Part shown: positions 33,972 to 44,129 of the stretch, one piece after another | Layout: every line of letters starts with the position of its first letter | Position numbering within the stretch: position 1 is the stretch's first letter | Source: Obelidium mucronatum | Taxonomy: Eukaryota; Chytridiomycota; Chytridiomycetes; Chytridiales; Chytriomycetaceae | Length of the DNA stretch: 64,000 bases | NCBI GenBank assembly: GCA_025765595.1 | Contig: JAIVFH010000037.1 | Coordinates: 1-64,000, forward strand | Reading direction: 5' to 3' | Translations under genes and position numbers: made by a program | The notes under the pieces: generated by a model | The model's input: the letters and a program-made list of their open reading frames with translations, nothing else | What the model was told of the DNA's origin: nothing | The model's database searches: none

Positions 33972-35568
33972 TCAAAAGACGAAATCTTCACGACGCACAA
34001 TTCTTCCTCCTTCTGGGTCCCATCCATGAACCGCGACTGAAACCTTGACGATTTTGACAACAACATTTTCATTGACCCATGACTCAGTTTCCTTGTATCG
34101 AATCAAGTGAATCTGCTTCTTTTCACTTGCGCCGACTTGGATGAACTGGTGGCTGTTATCACCCAAGTTGGATTCATGCTGATCCCATGCTTGAGAAAGA
34201 GCTTGAAGAAAAGGTTTATCAACTGGTTCATTGATTTCACTGCGGATGGCCACGCGCATGTCAAAGTTTTGAGGCTTGGGCGTGAAGTAGTACATGAATC
34301 CCTCTCGTTTTGGTTCTTGAATGTATTTTCTGACACTGGGTAGAAGAGAATGAGTCGTGGAGAGAACCTGCTCGAGCTCTTCTTTGGTGAACAAGGGAGG
34401 GAATTCACTTGCTTGGCTCAAACGAAAATGCATTCCGACGCCAGACGCTGTCGACAAGGCTTGGTAAGCATCTGATACAACTTGAAATGCACGCTTTGCA
34501 TGATTGTTGGAGTTCTTGTCAGGGTGGACCAGCAAGGAAAGTTTACGGTATGCTGGAAATAGGAATAAATGTCAAGTTTCCTTCATCAAAAAAAAGAAAA
34601 AAGAAATTTAATTCAAACCTTTCTTGACGTCTACGGCGTTCACGGCGCTTTTTTCATTGATTTGAAGAACTTGGAAATAGTTTTTGGATTGGAACACACG
34701 AATAACGTGCTCATCAGCAGCCAAAGTATCTTCATGCGAGTTTTCTTTGGGATTATTAAGTTGAAGATTGGACTTTTTTCCAGTCGTCACATCGACCAAG
34801 TGAATCGCAACACCCTTTTTTGTTTGAACATGGATAAACCCAAGGTCCCCCAACACTTTACGCAAATTATTGACACGCATAGTGTCGGAGGACAAATGAT
34901 TTGAGAATTGACTGGAGCGGATAAGCGATGGCAGCTGGTAGACTGGGATGCGCTGAATCACGTCACGTCTGAACAAAATCTTCCCCAAGTGAACAGTAAA
35001 CTTGTGCTTCACGTTGGATTTATCAAAAGAATCCAGCTCCCCCAATTTGCTCGACAGATCCTCCAAGATTTTGCGAGAGTCCAAGTATGAGTATGCATGG
35101 TTTTGGGAAGGCGAAAGATCCATACGTCTCATCAGTCCGAAGTCCTCTTCATCATCAGTTTGCGACTCAATCTTATTCATGACGAAAAACTTTTGCTCTT
35201 CGCAATGCACCGTTGCAGTGATTGGACAAAAAGTCAGATGGTCGTTGGTGCTTGTTGCCTCTTCAACAACCAAAATCGAAAATATAGGTGCCAACTGACG
35301 GGAGGAAAAGATGCGCCTTTACAGCAATCAAGGCAAGAATTCTTTCTTTGACTTCAGAAACAGCAGCGTTTGAACCGGTGATTGTAGCACGGGCCGGAAC
35401 AGAGTCTGAGTCGACACTGATTGATCTGATGCCACTAACGCATTGAAGGGCCTTGATCGTTACCCCCCTTTTTCCAATAACAAGTCCAACAAGGGATGGT
35501 GCAAACTCAACATAGTCGCTGTGCATGTCGCCACCGTACTGCTTGTATTTGTTGCTGTAGTAGCTCAT
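33972..35568 (-). CDS. KH-domain plus J-domain protein
   Basis: Starting MSYYSNKYKQYGG at 35568, the N-terminus is a KH RNA-binding domain (LVGLVIGKRGVTIKALQ, with the GxxG loop as GKRG). After about 230 residues of linker, a J domain follows: NYFQVLQINEKSAV..VKKAYRKLSLLVHPDKN, with the HPD tripeptide that stimulates Hsp70. The C-terminal about 150 residues are unassigned. The intron at 34553-34618 splits the J domain. Near 35303 the KH frame and the linker frame disagree by one base: either an implausibly short 28-nt intron or a +1 insertion in an A run joins them. J proteins recruit Hsp70 to clients, so an RNA-linked chaperone role is a reasonable inference. Confidence 0.68.
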
Positions 35569-35887
35569 TTGCCTCAAAAAAAAAACGTGCGAAAAACTTT
35601 TTCCTAGTTTCAAATCTTATCAGAAACGCAAATATATGCGTTTATTTCGTAAATACTGGGATATTTCCCCCCATGAGAACTAATAAATAGGAAATGAGAG
35701 GAGAGGGTTGGCCCGCAGGGGGGCCTCGTGAAATGTTCGATACTCTTTAAAGATCGGTTGATGTAAGCGGACAGGAGCTCATGTGTGATGTGGAAAGAGG
35801 AGAAGAGAAAACAATAACACATAGAAACAAAAACAAAAAAAAAAGAGAAGAGAAAAAAGAATAATAAAAGGGACAGGGGGATCTCTG

Positions 35888-36123
35888 ATACAAACCTCGG
35901 GGATCGCCAAATGCTCACTCTATTTGCGGCTCCCCGTCAGAATAATCGGCCCTGATTATTTGACATTTTCGAACTTGTATGCAATAACGCGAATCCCAGG
36001 GCGACAGTAGTCCTTGTGTACAATAAAGCGAAAGCACAGGTAGTCCCTTCTTGTATGCAATAAAGCGGAAATACAAACCTCGGGGATCGCCAAATGCTCA
36101 CTCTATTTGCGGCTCCCCGTCAG
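35888..36123 (+). repeat. Hairpin-bearing repeat element (left copy)
   Basis: Two direct copies of a 53-bp unit (35888-35940 and 36071-36123), each able to fold as an imperfect 14-bp hairpin with GGGGA/TCCCC at the base and AAAT/ATTT at the top, flank about 130 bp. The spacer holds three copies of TTGTRYRCAATAA-GCG and a small palindrome (AATAATC..GATTATT). There is no coding potential. The layout resembles a non-autonomous mobile element or a structured RNA locus; I cannot decide between them. Confidence 0.65.
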
Positions 36124-36593
36124 ACTGGCCGGCCCTGACCATCCGAGATGTTTGTAGTTACTGGTAAGTAGATGACCGGTCCCCCGCCTAGGACATGTGT
36201 TGGCTTGACGCAGACGCGTTTTCCGTGTTTTGTTTTTTTGCTTTTTGACATGTTATTTAATTGAATAAATAAGTAAGGAAAACGCGTTGCTTTTTATTCC
36301 TCCAAAACATGAAAATTTTCAAAAGTGAAAAAAATTGGGATGCCGTTCGGACGAACATAAAAAAGTGTCCGATTGGGAAAATTTTCCAATATTCAAGAGG
36401 AAGATCGTGGTGGATTCAGCGATAGCCTTTGTTGGAGGTGGCAGCAGAGAAGTTAATTGCTTGTGAGCAAAAAGGGAATCTTTGTGATTTTCAAGTCACC
36501 ATCAGTGAACTTGAGTCTTGATAGCGTTCGCGAATACTAGAACCCCGTCCTTGTTTTCTTCAATGTTGTGATTTTTTTCCAAAGAAACTCCTC

Positions 36594-38200
36594 ATGAAAA
36601 CCTTCTCACACAAACAAGTCGCGGCACACAACACCATCCAATCCTGCCACGTCATTCTGCACAGCAAAGTGTACGATCTCACCACTTTCCTTCATGAACA
36701 TCCTGGAGGAGCCTCAATCATCCTGCGCGAGGCAGGAACAGATGCAACAGAAGCCTTCTCAGCCTACCACCCCAAGGACCTGATTGAGAAGGTGCTACCG
36801 CCATCACTCTGCATTGGAACTCTGGATCCAAAGAGCGTTCCTGTTCCGAGGGCGTCTGCCTCTGCTGCTGTTGGCAAGAAAGAGGTCAAGAAAGGAGACA
36901 AACCAGGTCTTGGAGCGATCCTCAACGCCTTTGACTTTGAGGTGAGCACCCCTTTTCCTGCATCTGCTAAGACATAAATACTAATGCAATGTACTGTATC
37001 AGGCAGTCGCCCGATATACAATGAAACCAGAAGGCATGGGCCTACTACTCCTCAGCAGGCGATGACGAAATCACACTCCGCGAAAACCACACCGCCTTCC
37101 AACGAATCTACCTGAAACCACGCGTCCTCGTAAACGTATCGAATATCAACACATCCACAACATTCCTCGGTTGTAAAACGGCGTTCCCTGTTTACATCAC
37201 CGCCTGCGCGTTAGGGAAATTAGGGTAACCCAGAGGGAGAAGTCGTGCTGACGAGAGCAGCTGGATCGAGGGGCGTTATTCAAATGATGCCAACGCTGGC
37301 GAGTTGCTCGTTGGATGAGATGTTGGACTGCGAGGGTTGTTGGTCAGGATACGTGGTTTCAGTTGTATGTGAATGGGGATCGGGAAGTGACTCGGCGGGT
37401 TGTCAAGAGGGCAGAGGAACGTGGATGTAAAGGACTCTTTGTGACTGTTGACGCACCTCAGGTGAGGCTCTTTCTTGCGTTGGGGCGTTTTGTAGCAGTT
37501 GTGTTGAATGTAAGATTAGCTAGGAAGACGCGAGAAAGATATGAGAATCAAGTATCAAGACGATGTTAGTGATATCCAGCGAAAGAATGATGGCTCGAAG
37601 GTGAACAGAAATATGGGTGCTGCCAGGGCGATTTCATCGTTTATTGATCCGACCCTGTCTTGGAAAGATATTCAATGGCTTGCATCAATCACATCGTTGC
37701 CTCTTGTGTTAAAAGGAATTCAGACTGGTGTCGATGCTGTTATTGCTGCTAAGCTGGGTTGTGTTCGTGGAATTGTCATCAGCAATCATGGAGGACGTCA
37801 GCTGGATACATGTCGCTCCGGAATTGAAATTCTACCGGAAGTAGTGGCGGACTTGGAAAAGGTTGGATTGCAAGGGAAACTCGAGCTGTATGTGGATGGG
37901 GGTATTCGGCGTGGGTCTGATATTTTCAAGGCTATTGCTTTGGGAGCCAAAGGCGTCGGTATTGGAAGACCATCTCTTTATGCAATGTCAACGTATGGGC
38001 AGGAAGGCGTGGAGAAATTGTTGGATATTTTGAAAGAGGAGCTGGAGATGGTGATGGGCTTGATGGGAGTTACTTCATTATCGGAAATTACTGCGGATAT
38101 GGTTGACGCCAAAAGCTTGAGCTCACGAGCGAGCGTCATTCGTGACTTTCTTCATGAAGGAGTGTATGAACCGATCAAGGTTTTGAAGAGCAGACTTTAG
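36594..38200 (+). CDS. Flavocytochrome b2-type alpha-hydroxyacid dehydrogenase, copy 1 (frame-broken)
   Basis: Three exons (36594-36941, 37003-37461, 37520-38200). Exon 1 encodes a cytochrome b5 domain with the haem ligand motif [11 protein letters not shown]. Exons 2-3 encode the FMN-dependent TIM barrel: [10 protein letters not shown] (catalytic His and substrate-binding Arg), [15 protein letters not shown] and [10 protein letters not shown] (FMN phosphate binding). The family oxidises L-lactate or similar acids and passes electrons to cytochrome c in the mitochondrial intermembrane space. No clear presequence is present before the b5 domain, so location is uncertain. Exon 2 contains three one-base insertions near 37033, 37224 and 37325, each an extra G. 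Without them the protein is intact, so this is either an assembly-damaged gene or a young pseudogene. Confidence 0.82.
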
Positions 38201-38370
38201 ATATACTGACCAATATTGTCTGTGGCTGGTTTTGAGCGAACATCCATTAAAAACTGTACTTGTATGTCGTCAATCCTTCTATTCTCATTTATATCTACAA
38301 AAACGTACAAAGAAACAAAGAACACGAAAACCCATAGAACGTAATAATTGTACCAGACGCAAACTGATAT

Positions 38371-38395
38371 CAATCAATCAATCAATCAATCATCG
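38371..38395. repeat. (ATCA)n microsatellite
   Basis: About six copies of a 4-bp unit, overlapping the last codons of the minus-strand gene at 38386-39186. Slippage here could alter that protein's C-terminus. Confidence 0.9.
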
Positions 38396-39186
38396 CTTGT
38401 GGACACAATTGCTTTTTCAGAATCGGCTCGAGCTAGTGGACAATCGGGAATCACAATTGTTGTTGAGGCAGCGCCGACTGTCTTGATCACAGATTCCGAG
38501 GCATCTGATATGTAAGCAACGCCACCGACGCCGTCCAGATACTCCGGAAGCGTGTCGATAAACACCGGCTGCGGCATGGTTTCCATCGGGATTTCGTTGC
38601 GGCCGAAGCCGTACGAGTTCTCGTTCGAGGCGGCGACCTTGCGCGCCGTTGTTCCGCCGACCAGCTCGAACGACGGCGGGCGGCGCGCGGGCGGAGTCGT
38701 GTTGTCTTCGGCGTCGGCGAGGTATTCGAGCGACGCGGACTTGGACAGCGGCGGCGGCGGGCGGCGCGCCGGCGGCCGCTTGGCGCTGCGCTTCGTGCGC
38801 CGCACTTGGGCAACAACGGCGCCGAGGACCGCGAGAAGCACGGCGGCGCCGATCGCGGCGGCCGCCGGCAGCGACAGCCCCGCGGCGGCCGCGGCGCTGG
38901 CGGCCGGAAGGTTTGTCGGCGCTGCGCCGGTGTGTGCGGCCGTGTGTGTGGCGGTTGCCGCCGAAAACGAGAGCGGCGGCAGCCCGGCTGGTGCCGCCGA
39001 TCCGGCGGCGGTAATCGGGTTGTTTCCCTGCGCTGTCGGGGCTGTCGGTGCCGGGAGCCCAGGACTTAGACCGCCCGGCGCCTGAGAACTTCTTGCTTCT
39101 GAAACAGAGGCTGCAGTCGCATCAATGGTTGTGGTTGTATTGCTGCTAGTGGTGGTGGTTATTGTGATTTGTGTACTATCTGCCAT
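38386..39186 (-). CDS. Single-pass S/T/A-rich membrane protein (array member 1)
   Basis: 266 aa, single exon. The N-terminus is Ser/Thr-rich (MADSTQITITTTTSSNTTTT), followed by a Pro/Ala-rich segment, one membrane helix (AAIGAAVLLAVLGAVVAQV) with a basic stop-transfer (RRTKRSAKR), and a cytosolic tail. There is no classical signal peptide. The middle of the gene is very GC-rich. The architecture resembles fungal mucin-like cell-wall sensors, but no sensor domain is recognised. Its first 31 codons and 5' flank are the source of the 5' half of the chimeric copies at 39311-39640 and 39765-40094. Confidence 0.65.
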   Translation of the reverse strand: MADSTQITITTTTSSNTTTTIDATAASVSEARSSQAPGGLSPGLPAPTAPTAQGNNPITAAGSAAPAGLPPLSFSAATATHTAAHTGAAPTNLPAASAAAAAGLSLPAAAAIGAAVLLAVLGAVVAQVRRTKRSAKRPPARRPPPPLSKSASLEYLADAEDNTTPPARRPPSFELVGGTTARKVAASNENSYGFGRNEIPMETMPQPVFIDTLPEYLDGVGGVAYISDASESVIKTVGAASTTIVIPDCPLARADSEKAIVSTSDD

Positions 39187-39310
39187 TTTTTATGACTGAA
39201 ATTGAGTACTTAAAAATCTTGCATACCATCCATCATATCCATAACAATTTATCGTTTAAAAGCCAGTCCCAGATATACACATTCTTCTATTTAAATAAAG
39301 TACTCTGAAT

Positions 39311-39640
39311 TCAGTTCAAGAGGTCGGCTTTTACAGATCTGACCCTTGTCGCGCCCAAGTCCACCGCAACCTTGTTGAGGGTGAATGCACCTCCCTGCAT
39401 TTGAGTCACAGTACCGTCTGAATCTTCCTTATTGTTTGCTTCATTCGCAAGAGAACCCCTCGCATAGAGCTGGTCGCGCGCCAGCGTCCCTTCGCCCACA
39501 AACACAAACGACTTTGCCGTGTCTACCCGCTGCACGCCAAGCATTCTTGCTTCCGAAACGGAAGCTGCTGTCGCATCAGCGGTTGTGGTTGTATTGCTGC
39601 TAGTGGTGGTGGTTATTGTGATTTGTGTACTATCTGCCAT
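39311..39640 (-). CDS. Chimeric small protein, tandem copy A
   Basis: 109 aa. The first 31 residues copy the S/T-rich start of the 38386-39186 protein (one I-to-A difference), and the remainder copies the cytosolic tail of the 40219-41013 protein (LGVQRVDTAKSFVFVGEG to VRSVKADLLN). The membrane helix of both parents is absent. It looks like a fusion made by recombination between flanking paralogs and then amplified. Whether it is expressed is unknown; it retains a parent-like promoter block. Confidence 0.6.
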   Translation of the reverse strand: MADSTQITITTTTSSNTTTTADATAASVSEARMLGVQRVDTAKSFVFVGEGTLARDQLYARGSLANEANNKEDSDGTVTQMQGGAFTLNKVAVDLGATRVRSVKADLLN

Positions 39641-39764
39641 TTTTTATGACTGAAATTGAGTACTTAAAAATCTTGCATACCATCCATCATATCCATAACA
39701 ATTTATCGTTTAAAAGCCAGTCCCAGATATACACATTCTTCTATTTAAATAAAGTACTCTGAAT

Positions 39765-40094
39765 TCAGTTCAAGAGGTCGGCTTTTACAGATCTGACCCT
39801 TGTCGCGCCCAAGTCCACCGCAACCTTGTTGAGGGTGAATGCACCTCCCTGCATTTGAGTCACAGTACCGTCTGAATCTTCCTTATTGTTTGCTTCATTC
39901 GCAAGAGAACCCCTCGCATAGAGCTGGTCGCGCGCCAGCGTCCCTTCGCCCACAAACACAAACGACTTTGCCGTGTCTACCCGCTGCACGCCAAGCATTC
40001 TTGCTTCCGAAACGGAAGCTGCTGTCGCATCAGCGGTTGTGGTTGTATTGCTGCTAGTGGTGGTGGTTATTGTGATTTGTGTACTATCTGCCAT
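39765..40094 (-). CDS. Chimeric small protein, tandem copy B
   Basis: Identical in protein sequence to copy A over 109 aa. A one-base difference at the unit edge opens the frame nine codons further upstream (to 40121, MSTQFQSLK), but the Met at 40094 matches its sister copies and is preferred. Confidence 0.6.
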   Translation of the reverse strand: MADSTQITITTTTSSNTTTTADATAASVSEARMLGVQRVDTAKSFVFVGEGTLARDQLYARGSLANEANNKEDSDGTVTQMQGGAFTLNKVAVDLGATRVRSVKADLLN

Positions 40095-40218
40095 TTTTAA
40101 TGACTGAAATTGAGTACTCAAAAATCTTGCATACCATCCATCATATCCATAACAATTTATCGTTTAAAAGCCAGTCCCAGATATACACATTCTTCTATTT
40201 AAATTAAGTACTCTGAAT

Positions 40219-41013
40219 TCAGTTCAAGAGGTCGGCTTTTACAGATCTGACCCTTGTCGCGCCCAAGTCCACCGCAACCTTGTTGAGGGTGAATGCATCT
40301 CCCTGCCTTTGAATTTCGCTGCCGTCTGAATCTTCCTTATTGTTTGCTTCACTCGCAAGAGAACCCTTCGCATAGAGCTGGTCGCGCGCCAGCGTCCCTT
40401 CGCCCACAAACACAAACGACTTTGCCGTGTCTGCCCGCTGCACGCCAAGCACGGGTGCTTCCGTTCGACCGTTATCACTGGCAGTGTCCGCAAAAGAGTT
40501 TGAATACTTGTCGAACGGCCACGCGACGCCCGGCGTTCGGTTCACGTTGAATCCCGATGATTCTGTCGAGTACGAACCAGTCTCCGATGAGTCATCGGAC
40601 CCCTCGCTTGGGGGCGGCGCCGAGACATACTGCGCATCGTTTGAACTTTCGATCAGCAAGTCGCGGTGCGAAAGACTGGGAAAGTCGCCTTCATTAGCCA
40701 AAGTCGCTTCGTGTTGTTTCCAATGCCTTTGTTCAATATCCTGCACTGATTGGCGCTTTCGAAATAGCACAACTGCAACGATCAGCAAGATCACAGCAAA
40801 CGCTGCTACTGCAAGGCCAATTAAAACAGTAATTGGTGGGGATGAGGTCTCTTGCGTGGACAGTGGGGCGAACGTGGACATGGCTTGTGAACTTGCTGAC
40901 AAGGATGATGAATCAACTGGAAGAGGCACAGCGAGGATCGCGGCAGTCGGCGATGCAATTGGTGCTGAGGCTGTGACAGTAAAAGAGACTGTGACTGAAG
41001 ATGAAGTAGTCAT
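40219..41013 (-). CDS. Single-pass S/T-rich membrane protein (array member 2)
   Basis: 264 aa, single exon. The Ser/Thr/Ala-rich N-terminal domain (about 60 aa) lacks a clear signal peptide. One helix (ITVLIGLAVAAFAVILLIV) is followed by FRKRQ, and a 180-aa Ser/Asp-rich cytosolic tail ends in VRSVKADLLN. The topology would be N-out. The last about 77 residues are shared with the two chimeric genes next to it. No known domain is recognised; a cell-surface sensor role is only suggested by architecture. Confidence 0.65.
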   Translation of the reverse strand: MTTSSSVTVSFTVTASAPIASPTAAILAVPLPVDSSSLSASSQAMSTFAPLSTQETSSPPITVLIGLAVAAFAVILLIVAVVLFRKRQSVQDIEQRHWKQHEATLANEGDFPSLSHRDLLIESSNDAQYVSAPPPSEGSDDSSETGSYSTESSGFNVNRTPGVAWPFDKYSNSFADTASDNGRTEAPVLGVQRADTAKSFVFVGEGTLARDQLYAKGSLASEANNKEDSDGSEIQRQGDAFTLNKVAVDLGATRVRSVKADLLN

Positions 41014-41388
41014 ATGCGTCTATTGTTTTTTTTTTTTGATTAACTTTTGAACCTTGCGAACGGCAACCCATCAAAAAATTTGGTGCTAAAATAGAGTGTC
41101 GAAAACTCTGTTTTGAATGAATTGCGCATTAGTAATTGAAAGGGCCATGAGGAACGGTACTGTGCCTCATGCAATTGCTGCTTTGAGACTTATTGTCATT
41201 GCGGTTTATTTGAGCGTTGGCCGCATGGACGAGAGCGTCAGTGTTGTTTTAGATATTTTCCATGGATATTTTCGGCAGTTTTTGCCGCTTCTGGATTGGC
41301 CTTGTTGCTGTGATGGGCGCAGTTGATCACACAGTATTTATGAAATTACTAACAATAATCTCAAAGAATTCTTCCAATCGATTGATCT
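41014..41388. other. Intergenic, nothing recognised
   Basis: 375 bp between two minus-strand genes. A 69-codon plus-strand frame (41117-41326) has no family signal. A short T run (41026-41036) lies just upstream of the 41013 start. Confidence 0.45.
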
Positions 41389-42822
41389 CTACACTATCAG
41401 TGGCAAATTCAATAAATGGATATCACTGATTTCCAAATCCTTTCCATTAAACTTCTTCATCAACTTTCTCGGCATTCCCCCTGTAAACTTATTTTCGAAA
41501 AGATAAAGTTGCTCCAAATCCAAATTTGCCAAGCCTTCTGGAATCGAGCCCCCCAGTTTGTTTGAGTTGAGAGAGAGGCGCGTTAAATCTGCTAAATTCG
41601 CGATTTCCTTTGGGATGCTGCCGGTAAATGCGTTCATTGATAGGTCCAACTCTTGCAGCAAAGTTAATTCCATCAACTCCACCGGAATTGCTCCGCAAAG
41701 TATATTATCGTTGAGCTGGAGTATTTCAAGATTTTCCAAGACCTTGAATTCGATAGGGATCGCACCGGTCAGAGCGTTGCGGGAGAGATTTAAAACGCAT
41801 AGCGACGTAAGAGAAGAGAGCTTGTGCGGAATTCGGCCCGTCAGGTTATTCGAATCAAGATTCATCTCCACCAAGTCTACCAACACACTCAACCCAGACG
41901 GAATCGCACCCTCAAGTCCATTGGACCCAAGATCAAGCACTCGTAAGCGAATAAGCTGAGCCAACGTGGTTGGAATACTTCCAGAGAGATTATTGGCCCT
42001 CAATCTCAACTCTTGAAGATTCACCAAATCACCAAGCGCAGTTGGAATATTTCCGGAAAGCTTATTTTCACTCAAATTTAGCGTGAGCAGCCTTTCCAAG
42101 AGGCGGATTTCTTGAAGGATTTGGCCAGTCAATTGGTTTCTTGACAAGTCGAGCTCGACCAAGTTGATTAGGTTCCCCAGGGAGTTTGGTATTTCACCCT
42201 GAAGATTTCGTCTCGATATCGCGAGGCCGGTCAATTGCGTCAATAAGTGAATTCCACCAGGAATCTTTGCGTTTGAAAAGCTATGTGGAGAATTGGCACC
42301 ATATCCATTAAGCACAATTGACGTCGCACATCCAAATTTGTGAGCGGTAATGAACTCCTGGTATTGGCTTGGCCAAACGAACCAGTACTTGTCAAGGGTT
42401 TTTTCTTGAAAGAGGCTCAAGTGGCGGTTCACATTCAATACCGCAAAGTGCTTGGACGTGATGGTTTCATTCAGCTGGCGAAAGAGAATTCTGAACTTGA
42501 AGACCTTGGGAGGGTCAATCCAGCCAAAGATGAGGGAGAGGAGCTCGTTTGGAAGGTCAGTGAGATACGTGTAAAACTTGCGGGACACGTTGATCAGATG
42601 GTCCAGCTTCTTTGAGAGAATGCTGTGGTTGAGGTTTATTTGGGCGATGGCCGTCGAAGGCATGAGAACGGTGGTGTTGGTGGTGGTGTTGACGTTGGTG
42701 TTGTCGCTAACGATTGGCTCTGTCGCATTTGATTTGCCAGCTTCAAGGCTTGCGAGACGCGATTGGATATCGCCTAATTGGGTTTGGATCGTGGCGAGGG
42801 CGTCCAAGACAGCTTTGTCCAT
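41389..42822 (-). CDS. F-box / plant-type LRR protein, large
   Basis: 477 aa, single exon. The N-terminus is a coiled coil (ATIQTQLGDIQSRLASLEAG), followed by an F-box (YLTDLPNELLSLIFGWIDP) at about residue 89. Ten or so plant-type LRRs run from about residue 185 to 460, for example GEIPNSLGNLINLVELDLS, GNIPTALGDLVNLQEL and GSIPKEIANLADLTRLSL. There is no membrane segment or signal peptide, unlike plant receptor kinases that share this repeat. The F-box argues for an SCF ubiquitin-ligase substrate receptor; the repeats would bind the target. It is related to the two smaller proteins at 1-4 kb. Confidence 0.82.
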   Translation of the reverse strand: MDKAVLDALATIQTQLGDIQSRLASLEAGKSNATEPIVSDNTNVNTTTNTTVLMPSTAIAQINLNHSILSKKLDHLINVSRKFYTYLTDLPNELLSLIFGWIDPPKVFKFRILFRQLNETITSKHFAVLNVNRHLSLFQEKTLDKYWFVWPSQYQEFITAHKFGCATSIVLNGYGANSPHSFSNAKIPGGIHLLTQLTGLAISRRNLQGEIPNSLGNLINLVELDLSRNQLTGQILQEIRLLERLLTLNLSENKLSGNIPTALGDLVNLQELRLRANNLSGSIPTTLAQLIRLRVLDLGSNGLEGAIPSGLSVLVDLVEMNLDSNNLTGRIPHKLSSLTSLCVLNLSRNALTGAIPIEFKVLENLEILQLNDNILCGAIPVELMELTLLQELDLSMNAFTGSIPKEIANLADLTRLSLNSNKLGGSIPEGLANLDLEQLYLFENKFTGGMPRKLMKKFNGKDLEISDIHLLNLPLIV

Positions 42823-42909
42823 TACTGGTTTCAGAGTTAAAGCTATTTCAGCACTAATTACCGAAACCGCGTCTCCCTAACTATATTTTATAGTTTCTTT
42901 TATGTAATA

Positions 42910-43962
42910 TTAATACACGTCGCTATGGTAAACTCCATAAGCTCCATCGCTGCCCTGGTATGAGACTTCCCCTGGCCGCATGACTTCCATTTTCGTTGGC
43001 GATCCAGTTCGTCCATAGTGCGAGGCTGAAGGCGGCCGATAGTACGGATGCCGACGCCTGACTTTTGATTCATGATCATCTCTCAAAACTCCAGCCGAAT
43101 CAATCTGCATTCCCACCGTGCAAACCGTTCTTGGAACCTGTTGACGCCAACTACTACCGCCAGGTCGCACCCCTTCATTCCTCCTCACCTCACTGTCATA
43201 TACGTAGCTTTTATGATCATTTCCTCTTCTTTGATGTGTTGCACTGCATGCCCCAACTCCTCGACTTCTCCGTCTTCTCGCAGCAGAGGTTACGAATGGC
43301 TCGGCTTTTGAATAGCCCTTCCATTCTTCATCGTATTCAACTTCTTCATCTCGCATCGAAAGAGCCATCATACTCATTTTCATGACTTCCAAAGCAGTGT
43401 TGGTTATACGATCTGAATTGATGCGAGATGGTAATGCAGGTATGAAGGGGGATTCTATGGGAAGACTGTTTTTCAAAGGGGATAAATCAATTGAGTCTAG
43501 AACAGAGCCACCACTTAAATTATTGCTGCTGTTGATGGTAGTAGTTGTGGTGGTGGTGATGGTACTTGCACATAAATCCAACGAGCTCATCCCAAACTGT
43601 TCTTGCGACCCCTTCTTTTTGAACAACATCAGGTCTTCATTCATTCCAAGAGGTCCATTTGGAGTTCCTTCGAAATGAAACCCTGATTTGTTTGGCTTGG
43701 TTTCAGGTGTGGAGAACGGTGCCAGGGTCGGGAAGTGTGATTGGTCAGTGGTCAAGTTTGACAACAATTGAGTAAGCATCGAGTCTGTATCCTGGAGGCT
43801 TTCTTGTCGCTTTGGTGGAAATGAAGGACTAACGAGTAAGGGTATTTGATAGTGCGAGGGTTGGTTTTCATTCGTTGAGCTGTTGCTGTTGAAGGACGAA
43901 TATGCCTTGGTGGCACTGTTTCCAGTTGGCGTGAGAGGCGGAGCATACCAGAAGGCGGACAT
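42910..43962 (-). CDS. Disordered protein of unknown function
   Basis: 350 aa, single exon. It is rich in Ser, Thr, Pro and Asn with a Thr run (STITTTTTTTI) and an Arg-rich patch (AARRRRSRG). No domain is recognised. A short helical block (ALEVMKMSMMALSMRDEEV) may be its only folded element. Composition suggests a regulatory or scaffold protein, possibly nuclear because of the basic patch. The frame could be one exon of a longer gene. Confidence 0.5.
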   Translation of the reverse strand: MSAFWYAPPLTPTGNSATKAYSSFNSNSSTNENQPSHYQIPLLVSPSFPPKRQESLQDTDSMLTQLLSNLTTDQSHFPTLAPFSTPETKPNKSGFHFEGTPNGPLGMNEDLMLFKKKGSQEQFGMSSLDLCASTITTTTTTTINSSNNLSGGSVLDSIDLSPLKNSLPIESPFIPALPSRINSDRITNTALEVMKMSMMALSMRDEEVEYDEEWKGYSKAEPFVTSAARRRRSRGVGACSATHQRRGNDHKSYVYDSEVRRNEGVRPGGSSWRQQVPRTVCTVGMQIDSAGVLRDDHESKVRRRHPYYRPPSASHYGRTGSPTKMEVMRPGEVSYQGSDGAYGVYHSDVY

Positions 43963-44129
43963 GTCAAGTATTTAAGTGGTGTTGCTTCTTAGCGGGGATT
44001 TTTAGTGTTGAGGCGTGATTGGTGTTTCTATTCTTGGAGTTCTTTTTTGGGGTGGCTTTGGGTTCTTTTCTGGATGTTGTTCTCGAAAGAATCTGGAATT
44101 GTTTTCCTTCACTTTATTGCTCTCAAGGT

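Larger units (their letters stand above)
35690..38200 (+). repeat. Left arm of large inverted duplication
   Basis: This segment (repeat element, about 0.5 kb of non-coding DNA and a dehydrogenase gene) is mirrored by 57943-60440 in opposite orientation. The non-coding part and exon 1 match their partner almost base for base, including the palindrome-like CGCGTTTTCC/GGAAAACGCG pair near 36220-36280. Similarity falls towards the 3' half of the gene. The arms are separated by about 19.7 kb. Confidence 0.85.
39187..40218. repeat. 454-bp tandem repeat unit
   Basis: Two essentially identical 454-bp units (39187-39640 and 39641-40094) and a partial third (40095-40218). Each unit consists of a shared 124-bp intergenic block plus a complete small gene. 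Differences are few, for example TTTTTATGACTG versus TTTTTAATGACTG at the unit edge, which indicates very recent duplication. Confidence 0.92.

Noticed and set aside
35296..35325. A 28-nt intron in the KH/J gene
   Set aside because: GT..AG ends and frame fit, but it is far shorter than any other intron here (minimum about 42 nt); a +1 insertion in the A run is simpler.
35727..35790. tRNA-like B-box (GTTCGATAC) in the inverted arm
   Set aside because: No A-box, acceptor stem or cloverleaf could be built around it.
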